Source of the DNA: Monarcha castaneiventris obscurior
Taxonomy: Eukaryota; Chordata; Aves; Passeriformes; Monarchidae
Length of the DNA stretch: 64,000 nt
Direction: 5' to 3'
Assembly (NCBI GenBank): GCA_026261815.1
Contig: JAMPIT010000894.1
Location: 55,790,147 to 55,854,146 of the forward strand
Part shown: in pieces, positions 20,485-33,800 of the stretch
Layout of the letters: each line of letters begins with the position of its first letter
Numbering within the stretch: position 1 is the stretch's first letter
Notes under the pieces: model-generated
Told to the model about the DNA's origin: nothing
The model's input: the letters and a program-made list of their open reading frames with translations, nothing else
The model's database searches: none
Translations under genes and position numbers: made by a program

Positions 20485-20850
20485 GTTAGCTACTGCTCTC
20501 CCAGTTTGGTCAGACAATTCCTCTCTAGGCCTGAAGCTCAAGGACACCTTCCTGTCTCAGGCCCCAAGAAATGTAAACAGCAGTGAGTTTGGGGGGAGCA
20601 AACTTGGGGTGAGTGATTTCATTACATGAAGCTGTAATTGGAGGATTATCCCCCAATATGCAAATGTACCAAACTTATAATAGTATGAAAAACTGTGATC
20701 CTTTGTCCATTTTGGGTGTAGCCCCTGGGGGCTTTGACTGCCCTAATGTACCTGAAGGCCCTTCAATAAATACAACCACTTTTATTATCTTAATTTTGTC
20801 TAGCCTATGTTTTTAGGTAGGCCAATATGGGAAAGGCATCTGGGAAACAG
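20485..20850 (+). mobile_element. Degraded LTR-like segment
   Basis: A block with retroviral LTR features on the plus strand: AATATGCAAATG, a TATA-like CTTATAATAG near 20673, the GC-richer GTAGCCCCTGGGGGC, and CAATAAATAC (poly(A) signal near 20765) followed by a T-rich stretch. I recognise this order from passerine ERVL-type LTRs. The exact ends and a target duplication could not be placed, so the boundaries are approximate. The 67-codon open frame at 20613 is an LTR by-product. Confidence 0.55.
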
Positions 20851-23800
20851 CTCAATACCTGCTATTTACTAAGATTACCACTGTTCACCTTAGATAGTTC
20901 CTGAAATATGAAGTACACAATGCCACAGAGATGGGTTGTATTATCACAACATTCCCTTTCTCCCTAGATCCAAAAGCAGCTCATGGAGGTGTGAGGTTGG
21001 TATAACCTGTGAATTAGACCATCTTAAGCTCTGAGCATTCACAAAGCAGCTGAAATGGAAAGCTAAAATTCTCATAAAACCAATGATTTGACATTTCCTG
21101 TTTTCTCTCATCTTGCTTGCCTCTGCTGAAAACAATTCTTCTACTCAGGAACAAAAAGCACGTTCTAATTTTTATTTAACCACTAGGAAAAATAACTTAC
21201 GAAATTTTAAGTCTTAAAGACAGAACTGAACTAAGGGTCTGCCTTCTTATTGCCAGCAAACCTCGATCAAATGTAGATTTTCATGTAAACCTGCAGCTTG
21301 AGGCCACATTTTTCTCCTGATGATCTTCCTTGTGATTACAGTGTGTAGTCACATACTGCACTTGCATCGGCACTACAACTGATAGCACCTGCAATCATTT
21401 AGGAAAGGTTTAAGATGCATTTTGCATTCATTTTTAGCATTCTTATTTTTTCTTCTGGGAGAGTTTGCTTTTTTCCTCTAAGAGCAATATCTCAAAACAA
21501 AGCTCATAAAATCCCTTACCACAGGATAGATCTTTGAGGGTTCTCAGGAAAGCTGAAAGAGTAAGAAGTCGAGAAAAAGAGAATGCACCTAAGTGCTATA
21601 ACATCATCTAACTCAAGTAAACACAAGTAAAACACCAATTGCAATTGTTTTAAAGACCTAAAGAAGAAGGTATTTACAATAAAGTGGTACAGAACCACTT
21701 AAAATAAATTTTAAAAATTCTTGATTTGCAAATGGAAGGGACAAGCACAGACTCCAAGGCATAGTACCAGTAAAAAGATTCAAAGAATTATCACTACTCA
21801 TGCCTTTGGAAACATCCATTACTGTTTCAAGGAATCCTAGTTGATAACAAAAAATAAGAACATCTCCAGCTGTCAGGCTGGCTCTTTAATAGAGATCCTA
21901 GGTTAAGGGGAAACTGGCATGCAACAGAAATATCTATCAAACAGCAATTGATACCACCTAGGCATATCTCACTCAATATTTTTGGCTGCTGCAGATACTT
22001 GACAGCAAATGCATCCTGATCCCTGCTACTCAGTGTGTTGTACAAAGTAATATCTCCCAGATTAATTGGCTTAATTTACTTGTTTACTGCATTCTTCCTC
22101 TGTAAAATGGGGTATCGGGATGAAATGTAATGGGCTGTGAGATGTAAAAAGTCACATTGGATAAACCTAATGGTTCTTTCTGCTTCTGAACTAGAAACAG
22201 AGGCATTGTCTAATCAGCACAGTTTACAGGGCTTATATAACAATGGATTGACAACACAGACATTTCAGGCTACTAGAAAAGTTACTGGTGTTAAAGGTAA
22301 GATATGAGCTAACAATAAATACTACAAATTCAGAAGTCCAAGTGAATACTGGACCCTTTCAAACAGGCAGCACAGATGCTGGCAGAATTTTCATCACCTG
22401 AAAGTAGGAAAAATTGTGTGTAGCACATCAACCACTCTCTTCTTTCCCCTTTCTCACAGTCTCACCAGCACTTACAAAAAGCCTCTCTTTGGCATCTTTT
22501 CTGTATTTTAGCAGTCTCATCAATTTTCTTCCTGATTTCCTTTGACTAGTCCTTAGCAGCCGCTGGGGTATATATCCAACAGAATGTAATTTTTCCCTTC
22601 CACCCTCACATCACCCCACCTGGAGAATGTCTCTCAGGCACAGAATTTGTTTCTGCATATCCACAAAAGTGAGATAGATGTGGTAAGGTTCTGCAATGAT
22701 GTAAATAAGGTATTCAGCCTATGCCTCAATAATTTATTTAAAAAGACAGCAATATTTCTTTTATCCTAGTGGGCTTTATATGAATATACATATTCTTTAA
22801 ACATCTAATTTAATTTTCTTATGCTCAATCATCATGTCTGAAACAAGGATGTAATTATGAAAAGTTAGCATTTGGATTTACAAAAAACCAAGCAAAAACT
22901 ACTAATTGAAGAAAAAGCACCTTAATTAAGTACTACTTTTTTGAAGTAACAGACAATACAAATGTTTTTCCAGAATTTCTCTGAGACTGTTTAAAAATTC
23001 ATCAAAGCACTTCCACATAGAGTTGGGCTTTGAAATATATAATCAAACTCTGTGTTAGTACAGATCTCCCTGCCCATTTTGAGCTTGATTGCCTAAGGAC
23101 ACACAGAAAACATGACCACCCTCCATGCCAGTCTCCCTCCTCCAGCCCTTACATCTCCAAAGCTGTTGACCAGTTTCCTTCAAAGACAGATAAATTTTAA
23201 AAAGGCTCAAAAATAGCAGTATTTCCTCAAGTTCGGAAAAATGTTTTCTAGGTATAGAACAGAGATTATTGCTGTAGACTGAATCCCATCCTGAGATGCA
23301 AGTACCTTTTAGCTCTAGCTGTCTGCACCTGAAGTTTGTAGAGTGAATCTATTTTTGCTACCTTCCTATTTGTTTTGTTGGATATTTAATTAAAACCTTA
23401 AACATGTACAGAAAAAGCAACCCACTTTATGCATGGGAAAAATAACCTTTCATAAAAAAAGTACCGGAAACAAATTAAATTCTGAAGGACAAAAAACCCA
23501 ATCCTGTTTCCACAAATCAATAGAGTGAAAAACTCTCCATATTGCAGATGAGCCCTTGTAAACCATGCAGTTCAGTGGTCACATATTAGATTTTCTGTGC
23601 AGGAATATATTGAAGCACACACTTGAAGGTAAGTGCAGCTGCCTTGGATGTTGGATAAAAAAATTTCTTTAGCAGGACAGGGGGGAAGGTATATTTCATT
23701 TATTTTTTTTTAACTGACAGTTCCTTTACATTGAAGGTGGTCTCAAAATCTGAACATCATCTACCTAGTTGTTATTGAGAGGAAAGGCTACTAACTGAAT

Positions 23801-26507
23801 AATCTTTTAGAAACCTCTACCTGTTACATTTTTCCATAAGTCTGTTGAAAATTCAACAACAGGAATAACCTGTGGTTCAAATTGAAAGCTACCACAGAGA
23901 GGACTCTCCACTGTAATAGAGTGGAAGAACTGAAGAGGTTGATACTCTTGATACTCTTACATTGTGCAACATTTAGCACAGCTGTAGAGCTTAATAAATA
24001 GCCTGATGCAATTAATCTCATCCACATTTTCAGAATTAGACTCCTGACTGTGTTCAGAGGTGCTTGGGCTTCACCTTTAATATTCACTCACTGCTAATTT
24101 TAAAAACAATTATTTAACCTGCAAAAACTTAAAAATTCACTTTCGGCAGAAAATTGCATAAGCTGGATTTCTTTATAATTCATGTTCCACTGCAGCTGGA
24201 TTCCCCCAGAAGGTACCTGAAACTATTTACAAGGCAATGGTATGCATTGGAACTGGCAGCTGCCTTCAGTGGGACACAGGTGAAGCAAGGAAGAAGAAAG
24301 GCAAATGAAAGAGAGGTACAGAGGAAGAACTCCTTTGGTTCCAATTTTCTTCCTTGAATTCCACGCTTTCAGGAACCAAATCTTATAGAGGAAAAAAAAA
24401 AGAAAAAAGGAAAAAAAAAAACAAAACCAAAAAACCCCAATCAACCACCAAAAAATTAATAACATTTGTCTACCTCTACCAACTTCTAATTCAACTTTCT
24501 CCACAGCTGTGTCCATTGACACCCAATAGCCTGCCCAGCCTGGGGCTCGTGGCCAGGGTGACATTGCTAGGTGACAGAGCTTTTTTACCCAACCAGAGAT
24601 TTCCACAGCATACTAGTTCAGGAGAAAGGCACTGCCAATCAGTTCAGAAAAGTTTCTCCAGACATAGCACTACTGACAAGAATACAGGGAAATATTTTCA
24701 CCCTCAGGAACTTGCCTGTGACTGGCAGCTGATGAAAGAGTTTGTGAGAATTACTGAAGCAACATGTACTCCATGTGGCAATCTGTCCCTTCGTGTTGAA
24801 CTGAAATAAAACAAGCACTCAGTACATTTTCACAGAACTTATTATATTTTATCTTCTTTTTCCCTGTTAAGATTAGATTCTTTAGCAACAGACTTATGCA
24901 ACTTCTCTGACAACAATCTTTGTTAAGTTTAAGAGTAATACACTTCCATGTCCAAGGTCTTGAAGTGACAATAAAATGATGCAGTACTTTTTGTCACCTC
25001 CTCCTGAGAAGTCTCTGCTTTGAGATGGCAGAACAGCCCCAGCAAACTGTGATTGCTGATGTACGAAATGAGAGCATTTGTTCCACAAACAAAGGGAAAA
25101 CAGAGTCCTGCAAGCTCCCTGCTCTGCTGAGCTGCTCTCTGGGTACTACACAGAAAAAAAGCAACGGGACTTTTCAACAGCATCCCAAATTAATCGTTTT
25201 CATTTGAAACAATGTCATCCATTTCTGTCAGAGTGAGTCATTTACAGCTTCCACAGCCTGCCTCAGGGTACCTCCAGTTCTGAAGACCCAACCCAGGCAA
25301 ACCAGGATTCTGTTTCAATAAGGACGTTATCATTCACCCTCAAGCACTGGGTCCCACTGCAGCAGCCCCTGTATATGGTTATTCCATGAAAAATACATTC
25401 TGCTGTACCAGACTGTCTTACTGGTTACTATGAGTGAAGCTGCAGGTCTAGGTCATTTGTATTTTGCCTTGCCCTACTCCAAGAAGATTTCAATCAGAAC
25501 TTGAATATTACCTTCTGATACGAACATGGAAAAATGCCTAAAGCTATCTGAATTAAATTTGGCACAAAGCAGTGCTCTGAAAGTATTCTTTAACTACTTT
25601 TAGCCTACAGCAAGGGCTTTACAGCCAAGCTATAAACTCCCTAATAATAAGATGCCTAATAAAAGTGCTGACAGACCATTCACAGCTTCAGCAGCGCTCA
25701 TTAAAATGCACTAGAATAGAACATTCTCAGGATGACGGATTTCCAGTGCCCAGGAACACCCGATACCTCGACAAGCACACGCATTTCTCAGCATGTGCAC
25801 CACAGACTCACTCCTTCTCTCTGGACAGCTTGGAATTACATTACTTTCTGAAAAATAACGACTTTGGCACTGAATATTAATGACCTGTTTAACAACTAAC
25901 ATAAAATCATATCCTACCTCTCTGGAAGTGCACGTAACTTTAACCAATATTTCCATAAAAATTAACTTCAAAGGAATATTTTTATTGAAGGATTTCATAA
26001 TGGATTTCTTTGCTTCAGGGCTTTATTTTTTCTGGGTGTCCTAACTATTCTATTTTTTTTCCATAAATCTGTTTAATTTTAAAAATACATCCACATGCTA
26101 CAGGATTTCCCTTAAATTGTACAAGCTATTTTTCTGAAAGATCAGGAAAGGACATAAATATTGTTTTCTTTTTTAAAAGTCACATGTTCAAGCATTTAGA
26201 ATACATTAAAGTATCTTGGTACTTGCTCCCAGGAATAACAAAATAGCATCCACACTTGGATTAGTAGTCTGCAAACACAGGGGATGGGCTATTTTAATTC
26301 CTGTGGAGGAGATTCCCAAAAAGCAGCAAACAGAGACCTCATAGATGTTTATGAGATTTTTGGAATTATTCTGAAATGACAAATTCATAGAGGAATTTAT
26401 GCTTTTGTTTAATGTTACCTCCTCCTCAGAGCAGGGACAACTTCAAGGGTAAGTCAAGGATAACTTCAAGGATAAATCGGCTTGCTTATGGTCTTGTCTC
26501 ATTAAAA
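20851..26507. other. AT-rich noncoding stretch, no gene seen
   Basis: About 5.7 kb. Local features are an A-rich, imperfect purine tract at 24390-24425 and a T-rich stretch at 23697-23712. Open frames reach 151 codons (24354-24809), but that one runs through the A-rich tract and has Lys/Asn low-complexity content. I see no gene, RNA or intact mobile element. Confidence 0.5.
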
Positions 26508-26560
26508 TTTGGATTAGACTAGAGGTCCCTTCCAACCCCACCTATTCTGTGATTCTGTGA
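26508..26560 (+). mobile_element. CR1 LINE 3' tail with two octamers
   Basis: GGATTAGACTAGAGGTCCC, then TTCCAACCCCACCT, then two perfect tandem ATTCTGTG octamers (26544-26559). The directly repeated terminal octamer is diagnostic of CR1 3' ends. Only ~50 bp remain, the usual extreme 5' truncation. Confidence 0.75.
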
Positions 26561-29500
26561 ATTTTGAGTGTCTCAATGAAGGAGGTCCTACATCCTCTTT
26601 TGGAAAAGCCTGTGGGAGATCCAGACCCACATTTTCCCCCTCAGACCACAGAGGTGCTCCTAATCCTCTTGAAAATATCTTTAACACACATGCAATCACT
26701 AAATCTTTATTGAGCTCTAGTGTGAGGGCTGAGCAAAGCCCTCACATGAGAGCCCAGGCCCAGTCATCCTCCTGGCTCCAGCGACTGCGAGCAGTAGGTA
26801 TGAATCACAATTGAGTAAAATGCAAAACTGATGCTGAAGCTAGAACTGAAATCCCAGCCTAACTCCTGGAATCACCTGCCACCGGAGATATACCTAATCC
26901 CTTCATACTCCTGTTAATCCATGCAGAGCAGGACATGACACAAAGGAAGTCCCACTGACTCCTTCAGTCACAAATCCCTCCCAGGTAATGATTACCTTCA
27001 AACACAAATGGAATTTTGACACAAAGCCATGCTGGCAGGACACTGTTCAGCAGAATGCTTAAATCCTATAACCTGAAAGGTGCAAAGAACAAAAAAGAAT
27101 ATTGAATAAAGAGCACAGGTAATACTTCACTATTTAGATCTTAACAGAGACAAATGAAGTATTTAACTCCAATGCATATAACCAAAAATATTTGTTGTTA
27201 TAAATCTCTGATTTAGAAAAAGTAGGGGTTTTTATTTTTTAATTGTCTATAAAACATCTGTTTTCCACCATGAAAACATGATTTGTCATAGCAATTATTG
27301 ATCTCTACAGAGCCTCTAATGGGACTGGCAGTCACAGAACCACACAATTTTCAATATCCATAATGCAGCCACAGGCAATATTTCTGCTTTTACAAGGCAC
27401 TCTAGCCTGAAGTACCAGGTTATTTGAAACATCATTTCTTAGTGGGAAATAGCTGTAACATACAAGGATTCAAGATGTCACTTGTCAACTGCTTTTTTTT
27501 TTAAGACCTGAATGACATGTACAACACATTTTTTTTTAACCAAAAAAGTTTTCTTTGTTGCTCAGGAATGGATTCTAGAAGCCTGGACCCAATATTGTCT
27601 AATGCTCATGCTCGCACAACTCTGTAGGTCGGAAAGTTCTCCATACATTAACTACTCCTCTTTTAAGGTGGCCTATCTATTCAAGCTCTCTTATTAAGTT
27701 AGACCATGTATCACATAAGAAAAATCAGAGAACAATTACAGAAAATTACAAAATTCTAATAGCAGATATGCTACAGAATAGTCAGAGAAATTACACCCTC
27801 ATTCCATGTCATGAAAGAGTTCAAGAATGCCAGGGGTCTAAGAACAGATCTTCAGCCACAATTACGGATTTTCTTGCCTCACACACGTCTTCTCATAGTC
27901 TTAAACCCTTGGATGCTTCTAAGAAAACAACTAGGTACCTTCTGTAGCTTTTGCCAGTGTGTCCAGGACAGTACTTTGTGCCCTTTCTCTGTTTTGTGAG
28001 AGAGCTCATGTATTCTCCCATATTTCTGTTAGAAAATTCTTCATTAGAAACCAGAATTTTTCCTATACGAAATTACGCTATCCATTACCTTATTACAGCA
28101 TTTAGTTCCTTTTAGTGTGTTTTCTAAAAACTTCCTAATTTATTCTCAGAAATCCTATGCCAGGAAAAAATATGAGACTTCAGATGAACCCTGCTTTTTG
28201 CAGCCTCAGGTCTCAACCACAAGAGACTCAACATTCATCGGACTCAGATTTGTGCTACAGCTGTCAGTTGTTCTCTGGTCCAAGCAATTCATTCAGGTTT
28301 TACCTGTGGCCAGAATCACTGATTCAAGGTCAGAAATCTTTCTACCACAGATGAAAAATATTCCAGGTGCAGCTGAGCACCACTAGAAATAGGGGAGTTT
28401 TATGCCCTATGAGAAAATGGTGGTTAAAGGAAAAAAAAACTTCAGGCTGTTTATTTATTCCATAAATAAAGTTCATTAAAATCTCCTGCAACAAGGCATC
28501 ATCTCTGGTACTCATATTAATGGAAGTCTAACAATTTAATTATATATATTTACAACTGCAGTACAACCTCCTTTTTCTTTCATCATGAATTTTTGATCTT
28601 TGATACACTTTTTAATGGCAGAGGCCCATTTCTTTTGTCATAAAATGAAACAATAAGAAAGCCCAATCTGTGCCACACAGTGAATCCCAGGAAGCTGCAA
28701 TTTTCCCCTCATCTGCACACTTTACCAGGTGGCAAGGTCACAAAAAACAACTGCTTAATTTATCAAACAAATTTCAAATCAGAAAAATAAAACCGAAGCA
28801 AACAACCAATGCAACAAAAAAAACCCTGCCTCAAATCAATTTCCAGCTGGTGCAGTGCTGTTCTACCTGACCCAGTATTTCAGAGCATCAGATAATAAAC
28901 CAAAGTCACAGCACAAAATCTCTTTAATAGCGTAGTAAAAAAGGAGTTGTAAATGAGGATGCCTTAGGGATAGATAAAAGTACAGCACAGCAAAGAAAGG
29001 CAGAGGAGTATGACAAGCTGATCAGGTTCACTTACACTTTTCCAAGACTGGACAGGCCCTCATTTTTGCAGAGTTTAGGCTAAGGTTAGAGAAGAAAAGA
29101 GCACAGAAACTTTGAGATGACCTGTCAAACTCTAAGGATGCATTGTATAGAATATTAACAAAATCAGATCTTAACTATTGGTATTAAAACATACAGGATT
29201 TTTGAAAATCTAATCTCTGATATCTTAAGAGCCCCCTCCAGAACACTTGTTTCAGAGCTATCACCATTTCAGAGGATCCAGAGAAAAATGTCCATTATGA
29301 GACATCACTCAGATACCAATCCTTTATATGAAGTGGTACCTGACACATAAGAATACTGAAATTCTCCTGTTACAATTACACAACAGCCCGTGGTCCCACA
29401 GAGGCAGGTGTTTGTTACAAGCTCACTTTGGCACTGAGATGTCTCCTCCTTTTGCTCCCCTGCCAAATACACACCAGCTACTGTCTGATTACCAAAAATG

Positions 29501-30767
29501 TCTGTTCCACGATAATACTCTGTGCTCCAGCTACCAAAACACCCCATCTAGCTCAGCTGCAATGTACTTTGTATTTCAAGTGTCCTTTTTTGGGGATTGC
29601 AGGAGTAAAACAGCAAGGCTATGTAGGATTTCCATGCCAACACACTGTCATATTTAGATTCACCCAGTTCACCTAAGAATTTCTTAGCATTCCTTTGTAG
29701 AGCCACATACAATATGCTGAAGAATTATTGAATGCTGGATTTCTGCTGCACATGCCAGATTGAAACCACTCCTCTTGAAAGACTTTCCTATTAGTCTACT
29801 CATGAAATAACAAACCATTAATCCAGTTGAAATTAAAATCTCCTTCCAAATCCTAGGGTTTATATATAGGTACAGTTTTTAATATACTGAAGATTAAAAA
29901 TGTAGGAACAAAAAGATATCCCTGTTGGGATGTTTCACTGGCATCTTATTAGATGAAAAGTATTGGAAAGTACATCCTTGCCCATTCCCTTAGTGTCTTT
30001 GCATGGACTCATTGGCCATGAATTTGAATCTGCCTCCACATCCTCATTTGGCAATAAATCTCAGAATTCCACATGCTTTCTTCTAAGCGTTAAACCAAAC
30101 TCCTAATACTTTCATTAATTCACTGTAGTTCAAACTTTGCGGGATAGGGAAATAACAACTCTGCATTCATTTCACCCATGACCTTCATGATTTTGTGAAC
30201 ATTGATCGTATCAACTTTCAGCCTTATTATCTCCAGCTGCCTTTTTTCCCAGCCTTGTCTCTTCCTTATAAAGTGACTGCTCTGTTTCCATTAATCATTT
30301 TGACTCCCATACACAAATATATTGTGGAAATCATTCTCCACACAGACAGACATAAATAATGTATGAGTTTCCTCAATACCTCTTGATAAAGACTCAACTT
30401 CAGCGCTTGGTAAAAATGGAGATGAAGTTTGCTGAATCTAGCCCTGATCCTGTGGCAGGGTTATAGCACTGATTTTCCAGATAAGAGATAACAAAAAGTA
30501 TGACAGGATCATGGCACAGGTCAGGAGAACCCTGGAAATTTTAAGTGTGATACAGACCTTTGCCATTGTTGTCAGCAGGAAAAAATTAAAACTATCTTAT
30601 GAAAAATGTCACCCAGTTCTTCCCTTTCTCAGCAGACATTTGTTTGGGTAGTTCCCAAAAACAAGGAACTCCAATAGAAATAAAAGATATGCTGGAGTTA
30701 GGAAAGACAGTTTTGTAGGGGAGCTACACATGCACAGACTTCATTGTTTAATCAAGTGTTTCCCACT
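26561..30767. other. Noncoding stretch, no gene seen
   Basis: About 4.2 kb of mostly AT-rich sequence with open frames under 110 codons and no recognisable domain, splice structure or repeat family. Confidence 0.5.
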
Positions 30768-30814
30768 CTTCTTTCACTTCTTTTACTTCTTTTACTTCTT
30801 TTACTTCTTTTATG
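30768..30814 (+). repeat. 10-bp tandem repeat (TTCTTTTACT type)
   Basis: Four to five nearly perfect head-to-tail copies of a 10-bp unit, ACTTCTTTTA in another register. The first copy carries a C in place of a T (TTCTTTCACT). It is a pyrimidine-rich short minisatellite with no evident function. Confidence 0.85.
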
Positions 30815-33800
30815 AGATTTCCCTCATTCAACATCCTGAAGGAATCCAAAAGGCAGTGGACAATTCTCAGAAGTACCTTTAACTGAGAATCATTTCTAAA
30901 CAGAAATGAGGTTAACTATAGTTCAAAGCATTTGCAAAATTAGAGCCTGGCTCCAGAATCATTGGTGCAAAAAACCCTGGTGCACAGGAGCTGTAAGGAA
31001 AGCAGTGCATCTCTGGAATTTTTGGTATTGGCATTTACAGGATTGCAATTTCCCTGTGCTTTAAATAACAAAAGCTTTAGACCTATTTTGAGTGCCGTAC
31101 TGTATTATGTAAGACAGTGTCCCTATACACTTTCTCCAGGCTTCAAGAGTGGGATGTTGCCCCCTATCACCAGTATTTCACTGAAAAAAAATATAAATTT
31201 GGAAATTCTTGTCTTGAATAATTTGAATCACAGCAGAACATCTTGCTTTTTTTTTCTTGATATATGTAATTTTCTCACTGTTTTACATAACATAAATCTG
31301 AAGACTATCTCTGCCTCACTTCAAAATAAATAAGGGATCATTTGAACTGCCAAAAAAAAAAAAATGCAAAACTTTCTTTCAAGCCTGTAAACTGGATTTT
31401 CTTAACAGTGGAGTTGCATTTTGGTTTGAGTCACAAACATCTTTGCAAAAATATATAGACACACACATACACAATTTTGGAGTTTAGCCTTGGATGAATA
31501 CACCACTACTGATGGTGCTTATACAGGAGATCACAGCACCCATCTTTCTGAGAATGCCTCTTCAGAAACTGAAGCAGCACACACAGTTTTGTTCATCAAC
31601 CTGTAAACATTGTCTCTATTTTGTGAGAAGCAGTCACTGAAAATTAAAATTATAATGACACGTGAAAGAGGTTTTTGTGAAATAAAAAACATCAATAGAA
31701 ACATGCAGAGGTCTTATGTCAAATGAAGCAGCTATTTCCATTTTATTTGCATTTCAGATTACCTGCTAGTATATTCTTGCTCACCAAAACCCCACCACCA
31801 CAATCAGTAAAACGATTTGGCTACTTATAACTGGGAAAATGTGCCATTCTCATGTACTTTAGAACTTGCACAAATTCTGCTTGCAGCAACCAGTTCCCTA
31901 CAGAACCTTCTTGCCAAAAGATCAAACTGTGCAGTTATGCTCAAACAAAAGTCCCTGTGAGAATTCTACTTGATTAAGGACAGATTAAAGACTGCACATT
32001 AACACCCAAAGGCTAAAATCTTCAAAACATGCAGAGAATTTAGATATTCTTTTTCCCATTAGTTTTAATCAATGATCTGTTTTGAAAACCTTAGTCCAAT
32101 AGTGTATTGGATTAAAACAGAAGACCCAGCTCCTGAGGCAATTCATAAGTGCATCTTCAGATTTAAACAATGCCAAGTAGATAAGGAACTGGCATCAAGG
32201 GGCAGGGCTTTCAGGAATGTTTACTCATGTTCTTCATTGGATGTGATCACAGAATTTCCATTCATTTTAATGGAGCAGAGTTCAGACAACATTTACTGTA
32301 TTTCTCCAGTATTAGCTGATTTATAATGGCTATTTGTCCGTTGTAGGATCCATCTTCTAACTTGTCATTCCAATCCACTCCTACCCTTGCTTTACATTTT
32401 ATAGGTTCACAGACCAAATATACATTACAGTTTAAAACAGCTAACAGCAGAGCAGCATGAATCCCTACCCAATTATTGCCTCCATCAGAGCTGGCTTTTG
32501 TGCAAAGCCATTGGTTGTATAACCACACACAGCCACCATGAGCTGAACACCAATAATGTCTAAGAATCTGAAAACAGTTAAGTTTGACAAGAGTTTTTTC
32601 TCATGCCCCGCACAGTCACCTAGACCTGTAACCACCATAGAAGCAGCACAGCACTTCAAATCCTGATTTGAATCTATCTTAATGCATTCTTTCATCCAGC
32701 TGTGAAGTAACACAAGTTGAACCAAGGTTTCAGTTCCAAGTGTTACCATGGTAAACAAACAGCACGTCCTTGTTTCATTTTGTACCCAAGAGGCAAAATC
32801 TATTTAACCCAGTATCTTTAAAGAACTCTTATGTCCTGGCCCTCTAGGTTCATCTAGGTTAAAAAAACCAACAGATTCTCAGTCAGAACTATCAAAAGCG
32901 GAAGAAAACTTGGTAAAATCTGCTTTTCCAGAAAACATTACCATACCTTCTACAGAAATATTCTTATTCTAAGAAGGGTCACAAGAGTTTATATGCATAT
33001 TGTCTCCTTAAGGTCTTGATGAATGTGGTTGCTGTCAGGTATTGGATTGTAATTGCAGCTGGTATCATTTGTTTGTTTGGTGGTTTTTTTTGTAACCATT
33101 ACCTTGCAGAGAGAAAATGAGTTCTCTCACCTGAACATCTCAAAATCAGTCACTGGAGCACACTTCTAAATGAAGAGCCCTTGAGGAAAAGGGGAAAAAA
33201 AATTAAAATGGATTTAATATCTAGATTGCAGTTCTAAAAAGCAAGAAGTTTCAAAAGTTTTCTGTGAACTGTTTAATATCTTTAAGCTTCATGACATCAG
33301 CTTCAACTCAAGATTTTACAAGACCTGATGCACTTGAGCACAATTTTAAATGAGTCTTTTCAGTGACTTCAGCAGTTTTTGGTCAGTCATTCCATAGCTA
33401 CTTAAGAGGCAAAACCACAAGCTGTGGCCAAAAGTCTCTGAGCAAGCCCTGAGATACAGGCACAGAGACAAAAAAGTAATTTCACCAGTGTACATCCTAA
33501 CGTGCAGCATCATATATCCTTACAGATAGCTTTCAGAGTGACACAGAGCTCTACATCATTTAAAGACTCTGCTGCCTTCTGGGACTTTTCCTTTATATAG
33601 TTGAAGTGGCTTGAAGTAACATTCATTCATGCACAGTCGCACCAACCATTCTGGAAGCACAAAAAAGAGGAATTTTTTCATATAACCTTCTTTTATAAAT
33701 ATTTGAAAAAACACACTTGGCTAAAAATTACCCATTTTCCAATGTAGAGTTGTTGTTTTTTTTTTTTTTTTAATTATTATCAGTGGCTTTAATTTCTTTC

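Noticed and set aside
32262..32758. Two overlapping minus-strand frames of 88 and 97 codons
   Set aside because: Considered as possible exons of one gene, but no donor/acceptor arrangement joins them and no family is recognised.
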